A stretch of 64,000 bases of DNA. It comes from Microcoleus sp. FACHB-831. Its GTDB lineage: Bacteria; Cyanobacteriota; Cyanobacteriia; Cyanobacteriales; FACHB-T130. The stretch's first letter is position 1. Each line of letters begins with the position of its first letter. Below the pieces are notes generated by a model. The model ran no database searches and was not told where the DNA came from. It saw nothing but the letters and a program-made list of their open reading frames with translations. The position numbers were made by a program, and so were the translations under genes. Where the stretch lies: assembly GCF_014695585.1 (NCBI RefSeq), contig NZ_JACJON010000058.1:1-64000 (forward strand), read 5' to 3'. This document shows positions 52,770 through 62,369 of this stretch, in pieces.

Positions 52770-53318
52770 TTAACCATGCCAGTTACCTTCCAGGTATCGC
52801 TTGACTAAACCTGCGTGTGATAAAGGACTAGATAAATCATCTAGGTCGCAGTTGGTTTCATAATCTAATAACAAAACTGTTTGTTCTGCACTAAGTTGTT
52901 TCAGTTCGTCGAGTTGGTTCCCAAGACAATTTTCTAGCACCCATTTATACGAAGGTAGGTAAATAACACGACGTGCGTCTGCATAGGACAAAAGTTTGTC
53001 TCCTGTTAAGCCTGCACGATGTCCTAATACTTTTCCATAAATTCTTGTCGTGCGCTTGATACCCTTCATATTAGTTATGCTGAGTTTGCTCTTGTCTACG
53101 TCAGCAGACTCAAAAACTTTCAACCCTTGCCAAATCCCTTCTACACTCATGCTGAAGTGTCCCGGCGAAAAAGGAACGGGAATTCCTCCATGCGGGTAAA
53201 AAGGGCTAAAGCGCAGCCAAGGTTCTGAACCACGCGAGGTAAGGTCAACGATAGCGGCTTCCCCATAGCGTTGACGCAAATCGCGGGAGGTGCGGCGACT
53301 TTTTACAAAAAGCGGCAT
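52770..53318 (-). CDS. Conserved 182-aa protein upstream of kptA (DUF6939-like?)
   Basis: Starts MPLFVKSRRTSRDLRQRYGE and contains DLTSRGSEPWLRFSPFYPHG, VEGIWQGLKVFESADVD, YGKVLGHRAG, ARRVIYLPSYKWVLEN and DYETNCDLDDLSSPLSHA. The many conserved polar residues suggest an enzyme. I believe similar proteins are filed under DUF6939, unverified. The frame extends to 53471 but crosses a repeat element, so the Met at 53318 is chosen. Tight spacing to kptA suggests joint function in RNA or NAD-derived product processing. Confidence 0.65.
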   Translation of the reverse strand: MPLFVKSRRTSRDLRQRYGEAAIVDLTSRGSEPWLRFSPFYPHGGIPVPFSPGHFSMSVEGIWQGLKVFESADVDKSKLSITNMKGIKRTTRIYGKVLGHRAGLTGDKLLSYADARRVIYLPSYKWVLENCLGNQLDELKQLSAEQTVLLLDYETNCDLDDLSSPLSHAGLVKRYLEGNWHG

Positions 53319-53415
53319 TGTAAAGTGCCTAGGCTTAGAGTGGAAGAGGATACGAGTATTTGTATTATAAGGTACTACAGAAAAACCGGACAGATTCCCG
53401 ATGTCTATGGTTACT

Positions 53416-53540
53416 CTCGTTCCCAATCTCTGACTGGTAACGCAATTTTGGAGGCAAAGCCTCCCTTCCAAAGTTCTAGAAAACTTACTTATGGGGCTTT
53501 ACTTAACTTCTACCATTCCCAGTCAGAAATTGGGAACGAG
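53416..53540. repeat. MITE-like inverted repeat element
   Basis: CTCGTTCCCAATCTCTGACT (from 53416) is matched in inverse by AGTCAGAAATTGGGAACGAG (53521-53540). Inside lies GGAGGC-AAA-GCCTCC (53450-53464). It sits in front of the 182-aa gene and inflates its apparent reading frame. Confidence 0.7.
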
Positions 53541-53634
53541 AAACGCCGAATCAATCCAAAATCGTAAATCTAAAATCCAATCGATTGACGACTTGTACTT
53601 TAAAGACATTCATAAATCACCTATTGTAATTTTT

Positions 53635-53799
53635 TCAATACCACAGAATTTGCTTTTGAAACAAAGTTTGGAGTTTTTTGCCCTTTCCCTTAACACGACA
53701 AGTGCGTTTTAGCACCGCCAAATCCTCTGGATGCTTTTCCAGCACCTGCTCCCACACGGCAAGGGCTACCTCTTTGTAGGCTGTTTGTAAGTCACTCAT
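53635..53799 (-). CDS. Small protein of the island, 54 aa (intact paralogue)
   Basis: Starts MSDLQTAYKEVALAVWEQVL and ends in a basic segment (CRVKGKGKKLQTLFQKQ). No family recognised. A second, frameshifted copy lies at 55371-55530 in front of the RNA ligase gene, so the gene was duplicated within this island. The preservation of one copy argues that it is a real gene. The basic tail could bind RNA. Confidence 0.5.
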   Translation of the reverse strand: MSDLQTAYKEVALAVWEQVLEKHPEDLAVLKRTCRVKGKGKKLQTLFQKQILWY

Positions 53800-53939
53800 G
53801 CTGTATACTCCATAACATCTTGACCAACACATCTACCAAAGGTTAGATTGAAAAAAATGTGTTCTTCTGACCCACCTAAAGATGTGTGCCTTATTGAGTG
53901 ACGTTGCTAGAGGACTATTTGTTGAGGAGAAATTACAAA

Positions 53940-54290
53940 ATGTTTCATAAGTCGTTTCGTAATGCTATGGTGGCTGTTGCTCTATCGCTACCAGTAGTTT
54001 CGCTGACAGCCCATAATGCCTTAGCTGACCAGCGCGACTTCACAGTTATCAACAAAACTAGTAGTCCCATCCGTCACCTGTACGTCTCATATACTGGCGA
54101 GGACAAATGGGGTGAAGATATCCTGGGTAAGGATCTTCTAGCCGTTGGCGAGTCTACGTTGATATACTTCACTGGCGATGATAAGGTATGCAGCTATGAC
54201 ATCAAAGCTGTATTCGAGGATGGAGAAGAGGCGGAAGACTATAAGGTGAATCTTTGCGAGACTGAGACTTATAGCTTTACTGAGAATTAA
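53940..54290 (+). CDS. Exported protein, 116 aa
   Basis: A signal peptide (MFHKSFRNAMVAVALSLPVV, cleavage near ALA-DQRDF) precedes a beta-rich mature domain: DFTVINKTSSPIRHLYVSY, WGEDILGKDLL, and two Cys (VCSYD, NLCETE) that may form a disulfide. Similar to small cyanobacterial proteins of unknown role. GAGGAG lies 10 nt before the ATG. It is the only plus-strand gene in the RNA-repair island, so it probably does not belong to it. Confidence 0.65.
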   Translation: MFHKSFRNAMVAVALSLPVVSLTAHNALADQRDFTVINKTSSPIRHLYVSYTGEDKWGEDILGKDLLAVGESTLIYFTGDDKVCSYDIKAVFEDGEEAEDYKVNLCETETYSFTEN

Positions 54291-54301
54291 GGAAGTTGGT
54301 A

Positions 54302-54321
54302 GGGTGGGCTTCTTCCCACCC
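54302..54321. terminator. Hairpin between convergent genes
   Basis: GGGTGGG (54302-54308) and CCCACCC (54315-54321) with a 6-nt loop, about 10 nt after the exported-protein stop. No T tract. Confidence 0.5.
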
Positions 54322-54366
54322 AACACAGCTGCAATGCCAGCAAAGTTCCGCTACTGTTGAGATTGG

Positions 54367-55362
54367 CTAATGCAACTCAGTACCGTCCTTGCGAAGTAAG
54401 TAGCGATCGCTAATTAATTTCAGCACCACCCGTCCGATTTCTGGATGCGTCCTCTCCACTAAAGACTGTACGATAACACCCTCCATCATGCAATCTGGGC
54501 TAATTACACTGTCAGCATTGTTAAACTGAGACACCGCTTCCCAACTGTAAGCACCGATATAGAGGACGGGTACTCTTGGCAAAGAAAACTCCTCGCAAAA
54601 CTCTACAAATTCGGTGTAATTCAGGAATCTGCTGTCGCGACTTACAGCAAATAGAGCGATTTCAATCTTACCATTCTGCAAACCATATTTAATGTCTTGT
54701 ACACCGTAAATTTCCCCAAATACCTGAGTGTTTAGCGGCAGTTTATGCAAAGCCGAATTTTCCTGATAAGCCCGGATATAGGCTAAGCTTTTATTCGTTT
54801 CATTGTTCTTCCAGAAGTAGTTGTGGCTACCTATCCGCGTGGTTCCTTCAGTATCGACGAAGACGGTAAAATTCGTGCCATGCAGCTTTTCCGTTACCAC
54901 TACTTCTTCCCCAGGATAGAGGACATCGCGGTATCTTTTCAGATTCTCCGGACTGGGAAATTTGTAATGTCCAATTGGCGCTTCCATATCCCCATTCTTG
55001 ATACTCTGAGGCAAAGGATATTCGTACTTTGTTACCCCAAAATATTCTGTATAGTCATCTCCCACATTCCCGGTAAAATTTTCACCCACAGGAATTAGCA
55101 AACCTTCAGAGAAGATGCCACGCAGTTTCGCCGCCCGCAGTTTCTTAGAGTAGTAAGGACGAATCCCAAATACATCAAGATACTGTTCTGGGATAACACT
55201 ATCAATCGGAAAGTAGAACGCCAAATCTCCAGGTTTAAAATTCCCCTTAGCGGTAATAACCTGATACGCCATTCCTTCAAAAGTGCAAATATCCAATCTG
55301 TCTGCGTTTGGGTGAGAAATGACGGTGTTTATTTTGACTACTTCTACTTTAAAAATGCTCAT
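54367..55362 (-). CDS. RNA ligase, DraRnl/Rnl5 type
   Basis: 331 aa. The nucleotidyl-transfer Lys159 is in EKLHGTN (motif I). Motif III-type QVFGEIYG, motif IV MEGVIVQS and motif V RVVLKLIS follow. The N-terminal 130 residues (VEVVKINTVISHPNADRLD; KPGDLAFYFP) form an OB-like domain as in Deinococcus DRB0094, whose ligase seals 3'-OH/5'-phosphate RNA nicks. It would rejoin broken RNA here. The start ATG at 55362 has only a weak ribosome binding site. Confidence 0.9.
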   Translation of the reverse strand: MSIFKVEVVKINTVISHPNADRLDICTFEGMAYQVITAKGNFKPGDLAFYFPIDSVIPEQYLDVFGIRPYYSKKLRAAKLRGIFSEGLLIPVGENFTGNVGDDYTEYFGVTKYEYPLPQSIKNGDMEAPIGHYKFPSPENLKRYRDVLYPGEEVVVTEKLHGTNFTVFVDTEGTTRIGSHNYFWKNNETNKSLAYIRAYQENSALHKLPLNTQVFGEIYGVQDIKYGLQNGKIEIALFAVSRDSRFLNYTEFVEFCEEFSLPRVPVLYIGAYSWEAVSQFNNADSVISPDCMMEGVIVQSLVERTHPEIGRVVLKLISDRYLLRKDGTELH

Positions 55363-55370
55363 AGCTATTT

Positions 55371-55530
55371 CTAGAAGTTGTTGAAATATTTTGGCTTTTG
55401 CAGCTTTTTGGCCTTTGCTTTAACACAACGAACAGGTTTTAGCGCTGCTAAGCCGTTTAAATGATGTTTCGTTACAAAGTTGCCACAAGGAAAGGGCTAC
55501 CACTTTGTAAACTGTTTGTATATCATGCAC
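55371..55530 (-). pseudogene. Frameshifted second copy of the 54-aa gene
   Basis: Reading from GTG 55530: HDIQTVYKVVALSLWQLC, then after one frame change KHHLNGLAALKPVRCVKAK and AKKLQKPKYF. It aligns along its whole length with the protein at 53635-53799 (DLQTAYKEVALAVWEQ; KHPEDLAVLKRTCRVKGK; GKKLQ). It is thus a decayed duplicate, directly upstream of the RNA ligase gene. Confidence 0.7.
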
Positions 55531-55591
55531 AGTATTACCTTTAGAAAAAAGTAGGTACGAACCCACTAAGTCTGTAGGAATTCTCGATTGT

Positions 55592-56251
55592 TTAAGGTGA
55601 AGTTTCTGTTTTAATGGCTGATAATCTCAGCCTCTTGGCAATATCTGACTGCTTCACCGGATACACCGCTTCATAAGGTGTCATTAGGCGTGTCAAATTA
55701 TGAGACTGAACGTATTGATACTGCTGCTGCACAAATTCTGAGATGTCCTCAATGTTGACAATCCAATCGCGAGCATACTGGGATAGTAATTCACCCCGCA
55801 GTCCTAGCTGAATAGTACGTCGCTCCAGCTTTACCCCCGATGGATGATGATCCGGGTCCCATTGCAGCCTGACAGAGGAGCGCTTAACAGCTTGTTTCCA
55901 GTCTTTTTCACTTGAATATACCTCCGGCAAAAAACTAGAATGAACCGCTGCTGCCAAGATGGTATCGAAAGCCGCACGTTGAAGCCGGATAGCCAAGACA
56001 ACTTCTTGCCCAGCTTTAGTTCCCCATCCTGAGCGATACATCATCCATAGAAAGTTAGGCTTAATCCAGCTCATACGGTTTAGGCTGAACTCGCCTCCAA
56101 AATAACCGTGCTGGACGGCAAAGTGACCAATAGCAGGACGATAAGCTTGGTAGACAACTACCGACGTGTTGTCAAACTGAGCCAAAATGTGACAACCAGA
56201 CTTCGGCCAGTGGTTTACTTGCGTTAGATAATGTTCAGTCAATAGGTTCAC
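55592..56251 (-). CDS. DUF4291 protein
   Basis: 219 aa. Highly conserved DUF4291 segments: SVVVYQAYRPAIGHFAVQHG, FGGEFSLNRMSWIKPNFLWM, MYRSGWGTKAGQEVVLAIRL, SSVRLQWDPDHHPSG and ERRTIQLGLRGE. The family's biochemical role is not known to me. A frame reaches 56320 but crosses a GTAGGGTG/CACCCTAC hairpin; GGAGG lies 7 nt before GTG 56251, which decides the start. It follows the Ro-like gene by 58 nt, so both are probably one transcript. Confidence 0.85.
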   Translation of the reverse strand: MNLLTEHYLTQVNHWPKSGCHILAQFDNTSVVVYQAYRPAIGHFAVQHGYFGGEFSLNRMSWIKPNFLWMMYRSGWGTKAGQEVVLAIRLQRAAFDTILAAAVHSSFLPEVYSSEKDWKQAVKRSSVRLQWDPDHHPSGVKLERRTIQLGLRGELLSQYARDWIVNIEDISEFVQQQYQYVQSHNLTRLMTPYEAVYPVKQSDIAKRLRLSAIKTETSP

Positions 56252-56309
56252 GCCAATCCTCCAATACTGAGCAATCGAAAGTAGGGTGATTTCCACCCTA
56301 CCCTGCTTG

Positions 56310-57968
<1,659 letters not shown>

Positions 57969-58238
57969 ACCCTATGTGTGTATGCTTCACTCGTTAGGGC
58001 GCAAAGCGGTAAATTATAAGCTGCGAATTAGCTGATGTCGCTTTTAGGCGGCTACTCGCAGATGAGTTCAAATTTAACTACTCTTTTATACTACACAAAT
58101 ACTACAACATCGTCAAGGGACTGGAAAAAATAATTTTCACTCTCGTAGGCAAAAAAAGTCCCAAGTCAGAATATATATATAGACAGGCGGTAAAATACAA
58201 ATTCCCTGGCTTTGCCAGAACTCCTTCATGGGAATAGT

Positions 58239-59510
58239 ATGCTTGATTTCTGTCGCCGCCCAGTTGCCGTCGATTTATTTGCTGGTGCGGGGGGATTTTC
58301 CCTGGGAATTGAGCAGGCTGGGTTTGATGTGGCGGTGGCGGTTGAGGTTGACCCGATTCACGCCGCAACTCATGCTTATAACTTTCCCCACACCAAAGTT
58401 TTGTGTGCAGACGCGAGGAAGTTATCAGGTAAGGCAATTAAAGAAGCGGCGATACAAGCTAGTGGGGAGATTGACTTAGTAATCGGGGGGCCACCTTGCC
58501 AAGGTTTCTCTTTGATGGGGAAGCGGTGTCTGGAAGATGAGCGCAACGACTTGGTATTTGAGTTCTGTAGATTAGTAGTAGAACTGCAACCCCGCTATTT
58601 TGTCATGGAGAATGTACCGGGGATTGCTCAGAAGGAACACGCGATTTATCTGGATTTGATTAATAGTGAGTTGGAAGCCGCGGGATACTGCATCACGCAA
58701 CCTGTGAAGGTGTTAAAAACGGCAGAGTTTGGAGTACCGCAGAATCGGAAGCGTTTGATTTTATTGGGTTCTCGTGCTGGAGAACGCCAGCTTGAGTATC
58801 CTAAACCCCTAATTCCTAATCCCCAATCTGTATTTACCACAGTCAGGGATGCGATCGCAGACTTGCCCAACCTGGATGACTTTCCCGAACTCCTGACAAG
58901 CGATGAAGTCTTGCTTGAACGGCGACAGCTTAAAAAAATGCGCTCCCTAGCCAGCCTCTATGCACAGCAGCTAATGGAAGCTTCCCCCGACCTTAATAAT
59001 TTTGCCTATCGTCGGCTAAGTTGTGGGAATCTGTTGACGGGATCTCTGCGAACCCAGCACTCTACTACCTCAATTGAGCGTTTCCAGAAAACTCTACCTG
59101 GTGAGTTGGAATCTGTAAGCAGATTTAGACGCTTGCATTGGGATAAACTTTCACATACTTTAAGAGCCGGAACTGGCTCTGGAGGCGGTCGCTACACTTC
59201 TCCCCGTCCAATTCATCCGGATTACCACAGAGTTATTTCTGTACGCGAAGCAGCGAGATTGCATTCTTTTCCAGACTGGTTTCGCTTTCACACAACAAAA
59301 TGGCACGGGTTCCGACAAATTGGGAACTCCGTGCCACCATTGTTGGCAAGGGCTGTGGGTCGTCAAGTTATTGCCTCGCTGGGCATTATCCCACCCAAGC
59401 CAAAAGAGCCTATAGAATTAGGGAACACTCAACTACTCCGGTTTAATCCGTGGGAAGCTGCTCGGTATTGGTCAGTCAGTAGTCAGGGAATTGTCAAGTT
59501 GGAAAGCTGA
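58239..59510 (+). CDS. C5-cytosine DNA methyltransferase
   Basis: 423 aa. Motif I AVDLFAGAGGFSLG, motif IV GGPPCQGFS (catalytic Cys), motif VI ENVPG, motif VIII QNRKRLILLG and motif X QIGNSVPPLLARAV are all present, with a target-recognition region between VIII and X. A TTG-start frame reaches 58212; ATG 58239 with GGGA upstream is preferred. No restriction endonuclease is adjacent, so it is a solitary methylase. Length and layout fit the cyanobacterial enzyme that methylates CGATCG, the HIP1 core; specificity is inferred. An in-frame heptamer repeat (LIPNPQS) lies near residue 195. Confidence 0.9.
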   Translation: MLDFCRRPVAVDLFAGAGGFSLGIEQAGFDVAVAVEVDPIHAATHAYNFPHTKVLCADARKLSGKAIKEAAIQASGEIDLVIGGPPCQGFSLMGKRCLEDERNDLVFEFCRLVVELQPRYFVMENVPGIAQKEHAIYLDLINSELEAAGYCITQPVKVLKTAEFGVPQNRKRLILLGSRAGERQLEYPKPLIPNPQSVFTTVRDAIADLPNLDDFPELLTSDEVLLERRQLKKMRSLASLYAQQLMEASPDLNNFAYRRLSCGNLLTGSLRTQHSTTSIERFQKTLPGELESVSRFRRLHWDKLSHTLRAGTGSGGGRYTSPRPIHPDYHRVISVREAARLHSFPDWFRFHTTKWHGFRQIGNSVPPLLARAVGRQVIASLGIIPPKPKEPIELGNTQLLRFNPWEAARYWSVSSQGIVKLES

Positions 59511-59593
59511 AACGTTCTCAGGTTCTAACAACGCCTCCAACCTACCCTTTGAGCTACAAACCTGCAAAGACGAATCAATCCCACCAGCCAAAC

Positions 59594-60142
59594 TTACATA
59601 TTTGCTTTCGGCTTATTTGCCTCATTTTTTACTTCAGATAGAACATTGTATCCTTCTGGCCCTGGAGGATTTGTAGATTCAGCAACGCCTTCTGTAGGGC
59701 CGCCGACTGCTTTCCATGCAGGAAAACCGCCTTTGAGTTCAGAAACGCACTGGAACCCAGCAGAGCGCATTTGGGAAGCTGCTTGAGCGGTTTGCTCGTC
59801 AGATTCGCCATAGACATAAATATCGCGAGTGGGCTGAAGACTTGTTTTGGCGCGGTCTACCAATTCCTCTAGGGGCATAGGCATGGCTCCCATGATGTGA
59901 CCGTTGTTAAAAGTATCGCGATCGCGCACATCTAAAATTGTTAGAGCAGGCTCGCCCCATTCTAAACGGGCTTTCAGGTCGCTTACGCTTGATTGGGGTT
60001 TCAGTCCCGGTGGGGTGGGCGTAACTTCTGGTAGGGCATCTTTCGCTTTTAAAATGGTTTCTTCAACCTTGTTGGTAGCACTTTCCACAGTATCTGCAAC
60101 TTTTTTTGAAGCATCTTCAATTTTATTTTGAATATTGTCCAT
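59594..60142 (-). CDS. Rhodanese-fold protein without catalytic Cys
   Basis: 182 aa. The N-terminal 45 residues form a Lys/Glu/Ala amphipathic helix (NKIEDASKKVADTVESATNK), followed by a rhodanese domain: LTILDVRDRDTFNNGHIMGA, and GGFPAWKAVGG at the end. The active-site loop reads YVYGESDEQTAQAA, where sulfurtransferases have CRxxxR, so sulfur transfer is unlikely. It may bind partners or act in signalling. Common in cyanobacteria with unknown function. Confidence 0.82.
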   Translation of the reverse strand: MDNIQNKIEDASKKVADTVESATNKVEETILKAKDALPEVTPTPPGLKPQSSVSDLKARLEWGEPALTILDVRDRDTFNNGHIMGAMPMPLEELVDRAKTSLQPTRDIYVYGESDEQTAQAASQMRSAGFQCVSELKGGFPAWKAVGGPTEGVAESTNPPGPEGYNVLSEVKNEANKPKANM

Positions 60143-60274
60143 GAGAAAATTTAACCAATCACATCAATAGAAATGTAATAGGAAGTTAACTTTTTATTTA
60201 TCCTTCTCCAGAAAGAAGGTTAAAATAATCTTTCTTTAGACAGAGTTGACTATTAATTTCTCTGTTGTTGTAAC

Positions 60275-60469
60275 CTACCAAATCTTTAGTTTTGTTAATC
60301 TTGCCTGACGCATTTGGTCTATATTTTTACGAATTGTAACAGTTTGGGGATAATGTGTTCCAAGGATGCGATCGCTCAGTTCTTAAACTTGCAGATACAG
60401 CAGTTTCGCTTGGGTGTAGTCTCGTTGAGAAAAGTAGAGAGTTGCCAGATTATCCAGACTGGAGGCTAA
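60275..60469 (-). pseudogene. Decayed TPR protein fragment
   Basis: The minus strand reads LASSLDNLATLYFSQRDY, TQAKLLYLQV, stop (TAA 60383-60385), ELSDRILGTHYPQTVTIRK, to TAG at 60275. This is the kinesin-light-chain-type TPR repeat (SLNNLAxLYxxQGxYxxAxxLYxxAL) common in cyanobacteria, with an in-frame stop and no upstream part. It fills part of the 500-nt gap before mutL; the rest shows no gene. Confidence 0.65.
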
Positions 60470-60639
60470 TTATGTTTCTAAACGGATCGGTCTTGCCTGA
60501 GTAGAGAAGACTACAAAAGGCAGCAAAAAATCTAAATTTCTCTAAGCTGCGGGAAATGATTCTAATAACTCGCTAGACATCGCGCTATGCTGTATTGGGT
60601 GCTAACTACTTACGTCATGGCGCATTCCCAAGTTGTCCG

Positions 60640-62364
60640 GTGTCTGTTATTCAACCTTTACCCACAGAAGTAGTCCATTTGATAGCAGCTGGAGAGGTAA
60701 TTGACTCTCTGGCTGCTGTAGTGCGGGAACTGGTGGAAAATTCTTTAGATGCTGGTGCAACGCGCATCAGTGTTTCCCTGTCGCCGGAACAGTGGCGAGT
60801 GCGGGTGGCAGACAATGGCTGCGGCATGAATTTGGTAGACTTGAAACAAGCAGCAGCTGCCCATAGTACCAGTAAAATCCGCGACTGCGAAGACCTCTGG
60901 AAGATTACCAGTCTGGGGTTTCGCGGGGAAGCGTTGCACAGTTTGGCAGCTTTGGCAGAATTGGAGATTTACAGCCGTTGTGCGGGAAGCACTGAAGGTT
61001 GGCGAGTGGTTTATAACTCGCAGGGGGAAGCGGTGCAGGTGGAGACAGTTGCGATCGCTCCCGGTACAGTTATCACCGTGGCAGATCTGTTTGGCAACTG
61101 GTTGGCGCGTCGTCAGGCAATGCCAACACAAGCACAACAGCTAAGAATAGTACAAGCTACAATTCAACAAATCGCCATTTGTCATCCCCACGTCACCTGG
61201 CAAATACAACAAAGCGATCGCCCTTGGTTCGCTCTCAGCCCAGGAACCAGCGCGAAACATATTCTGCCCCAAATTCTCCGAGAAGTGCGTTTGAACGATT
61301 TACAGCAACTCTCGGTTGAAGTTCCTACTCACCCAGAAAGTAGTCCACAGAGGGAGAAAACCAATCCCCAACCCCCAATCCCCAATCCCCAATCTAAAAT
61401 CGACTTGGTGCTAGGATTACCAGACAGATGCCATCGCCGTCGTCCAGACTGGGTGCGGGTGGGGATGAATGGACGCTTGGTGAAATCTCAGGAACTAGAG
61501 CAAACTATATTGGGGGCTTTGGTGCGAATTGTGCCACGCGATCGCTACCCAATTTGTTTTCTCCATCTGAGGATTTGTGCTAGTCAAATTGACTGGAACC
61601 GTCACCCCGCCAAGTCAGAAATTTATTTACACCAGCTTTCTTACTGGCAAGATCAGGTGAAATCGGTAATTGAGCAAGCCTTACGCCTCAACGTCGAGAC
61701 AATTCCTGAAAAAACCCTCACGCAACGGGTGGGAAAATTGCTCAAAGCGTCGGAAGCGCATAGTAGCTATAATGCAAGTCGTTCCATTCAACCGACACCA
61801 ACTCAAGCTAGTGAAATAGGGTTATTGCCACTAAAAGCCGTTGCCCAAATTCACAACACCTATATTGTGGCAGAGCATCCGGCTGGGGTGTGGTTGGTAG
61901 AGCAGCACATCGCCCACGAACGGGTTTTATACGAGCAATTGTGCCAGACTTGGCAACTCGTACCCCTAGAACTACCAGCGATTTTAAATCAACTTTCACC
62001 CGCTCAGCTCGATCAACTTGAACGCATCGGTTTAGATGTAGAACCTTTTGGCGAACAACTTTGGGCGGTACGCACCGCACCCGCACCCTTGCGATCGCGC
62101 TCAGATTGTGCAGATGCTCTCTTGGAACTCAGTCTGGGAGGGGATTTGGAAGCTGCACAAGTGAGCCTAGCTTGCCGTAGTGCTATCCGCAACGGTACAA
62201 CTCTCAGCTTGCTTGAGATGCAAACCCTGTTAGAACAATGGCAGCAAACACGCCATCCTCGCACCTGTCCCCACGGGCGACCAATTTATTTATCACTAGA
62301 TGAATCAGCCCTCGCCCGTTTCTTCCGCCGTCATTGGGTAATTGGCAAAAGTCACGGTATTTAA
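60640..62364 (+). CDS. mutL: DNA mismatch repair protein MutL
   Basis: 574 aa from GTG 60640 (SVIQPLPTEVVHLIAAGEVI); a TTG frame starts at 60595, but MutL proteins usually begin just before the IAAGEV motif. GHKL ATPase motifs: ELVENSLDAGA, DNGCGM and TSLGFRGEALHSLAA. The C-terminal dimerisation domain contains EQHIAHERVLYE (normally DQHAAHE), SLACRSAIRNG and CPHGRP, so the endonuclease-type metal site is largely kept with a D-to-E change. A linker stretch (NPQPPIPNPQS) is encoded by CCCAATC-type repeats. Confidence 0.93.
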   Translation: MSVIQPLPTEVVHLIAAGEVIDSLAAVVRELVENSLDAGATRISVSLSPEQWRVRVADNGCGMNLVDLKQAAAAHSTSKIRDCEDLWKITSLGFRGEALHSLAALAELEIYSRCAGSTEGWRVVYNSQGEAVQVETVAIAPGTVITVADLFGNWLARRQAMPTQAQQLRIVQATIQQIAICHPHVTWQIQQSDRPWFALSPGTSAKHILPQILREVRLNDLQQLSVEVPTHPESSPQREKTNPQPPIPNPQSKIDLVLGLPDRCHRRRPDWVRVGMNGRLVKSQELEQTILGALVRIVPRDRYPICFLHLRICASQIDWNRHPAKSEIYLHQLSYWQDQVKSVIEQALRLNVETIPEKTLTQRVGKLLKASEAHSSYNASRSIQPTPTQASEIGLLPLKAVAQIHNTYIVAEHPAGVWLVEQHIAHERVLYEQLCQTWQLVPLELPAILNQLSPAQLDQLERIGLDVEPFGEQLWAVRTAPAPLRSRSDCADALLELSLGGDLEAAQVSLACRSAIRNGTTLSLLEMQTLLEQWQQTRHPRTCPHGRPIYLSLDESALARFFRRHWVIGKSHGI

Positions 62365-62369
62365 AAGCT

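Noticed and set aside
54367-55362. DNA ligase
   Set aside because: The KLHGTN motif, length and N-terminal OB-like domain match DraRnl/Rnl5 RNA ligases, without the extra domains of DNA ligases.
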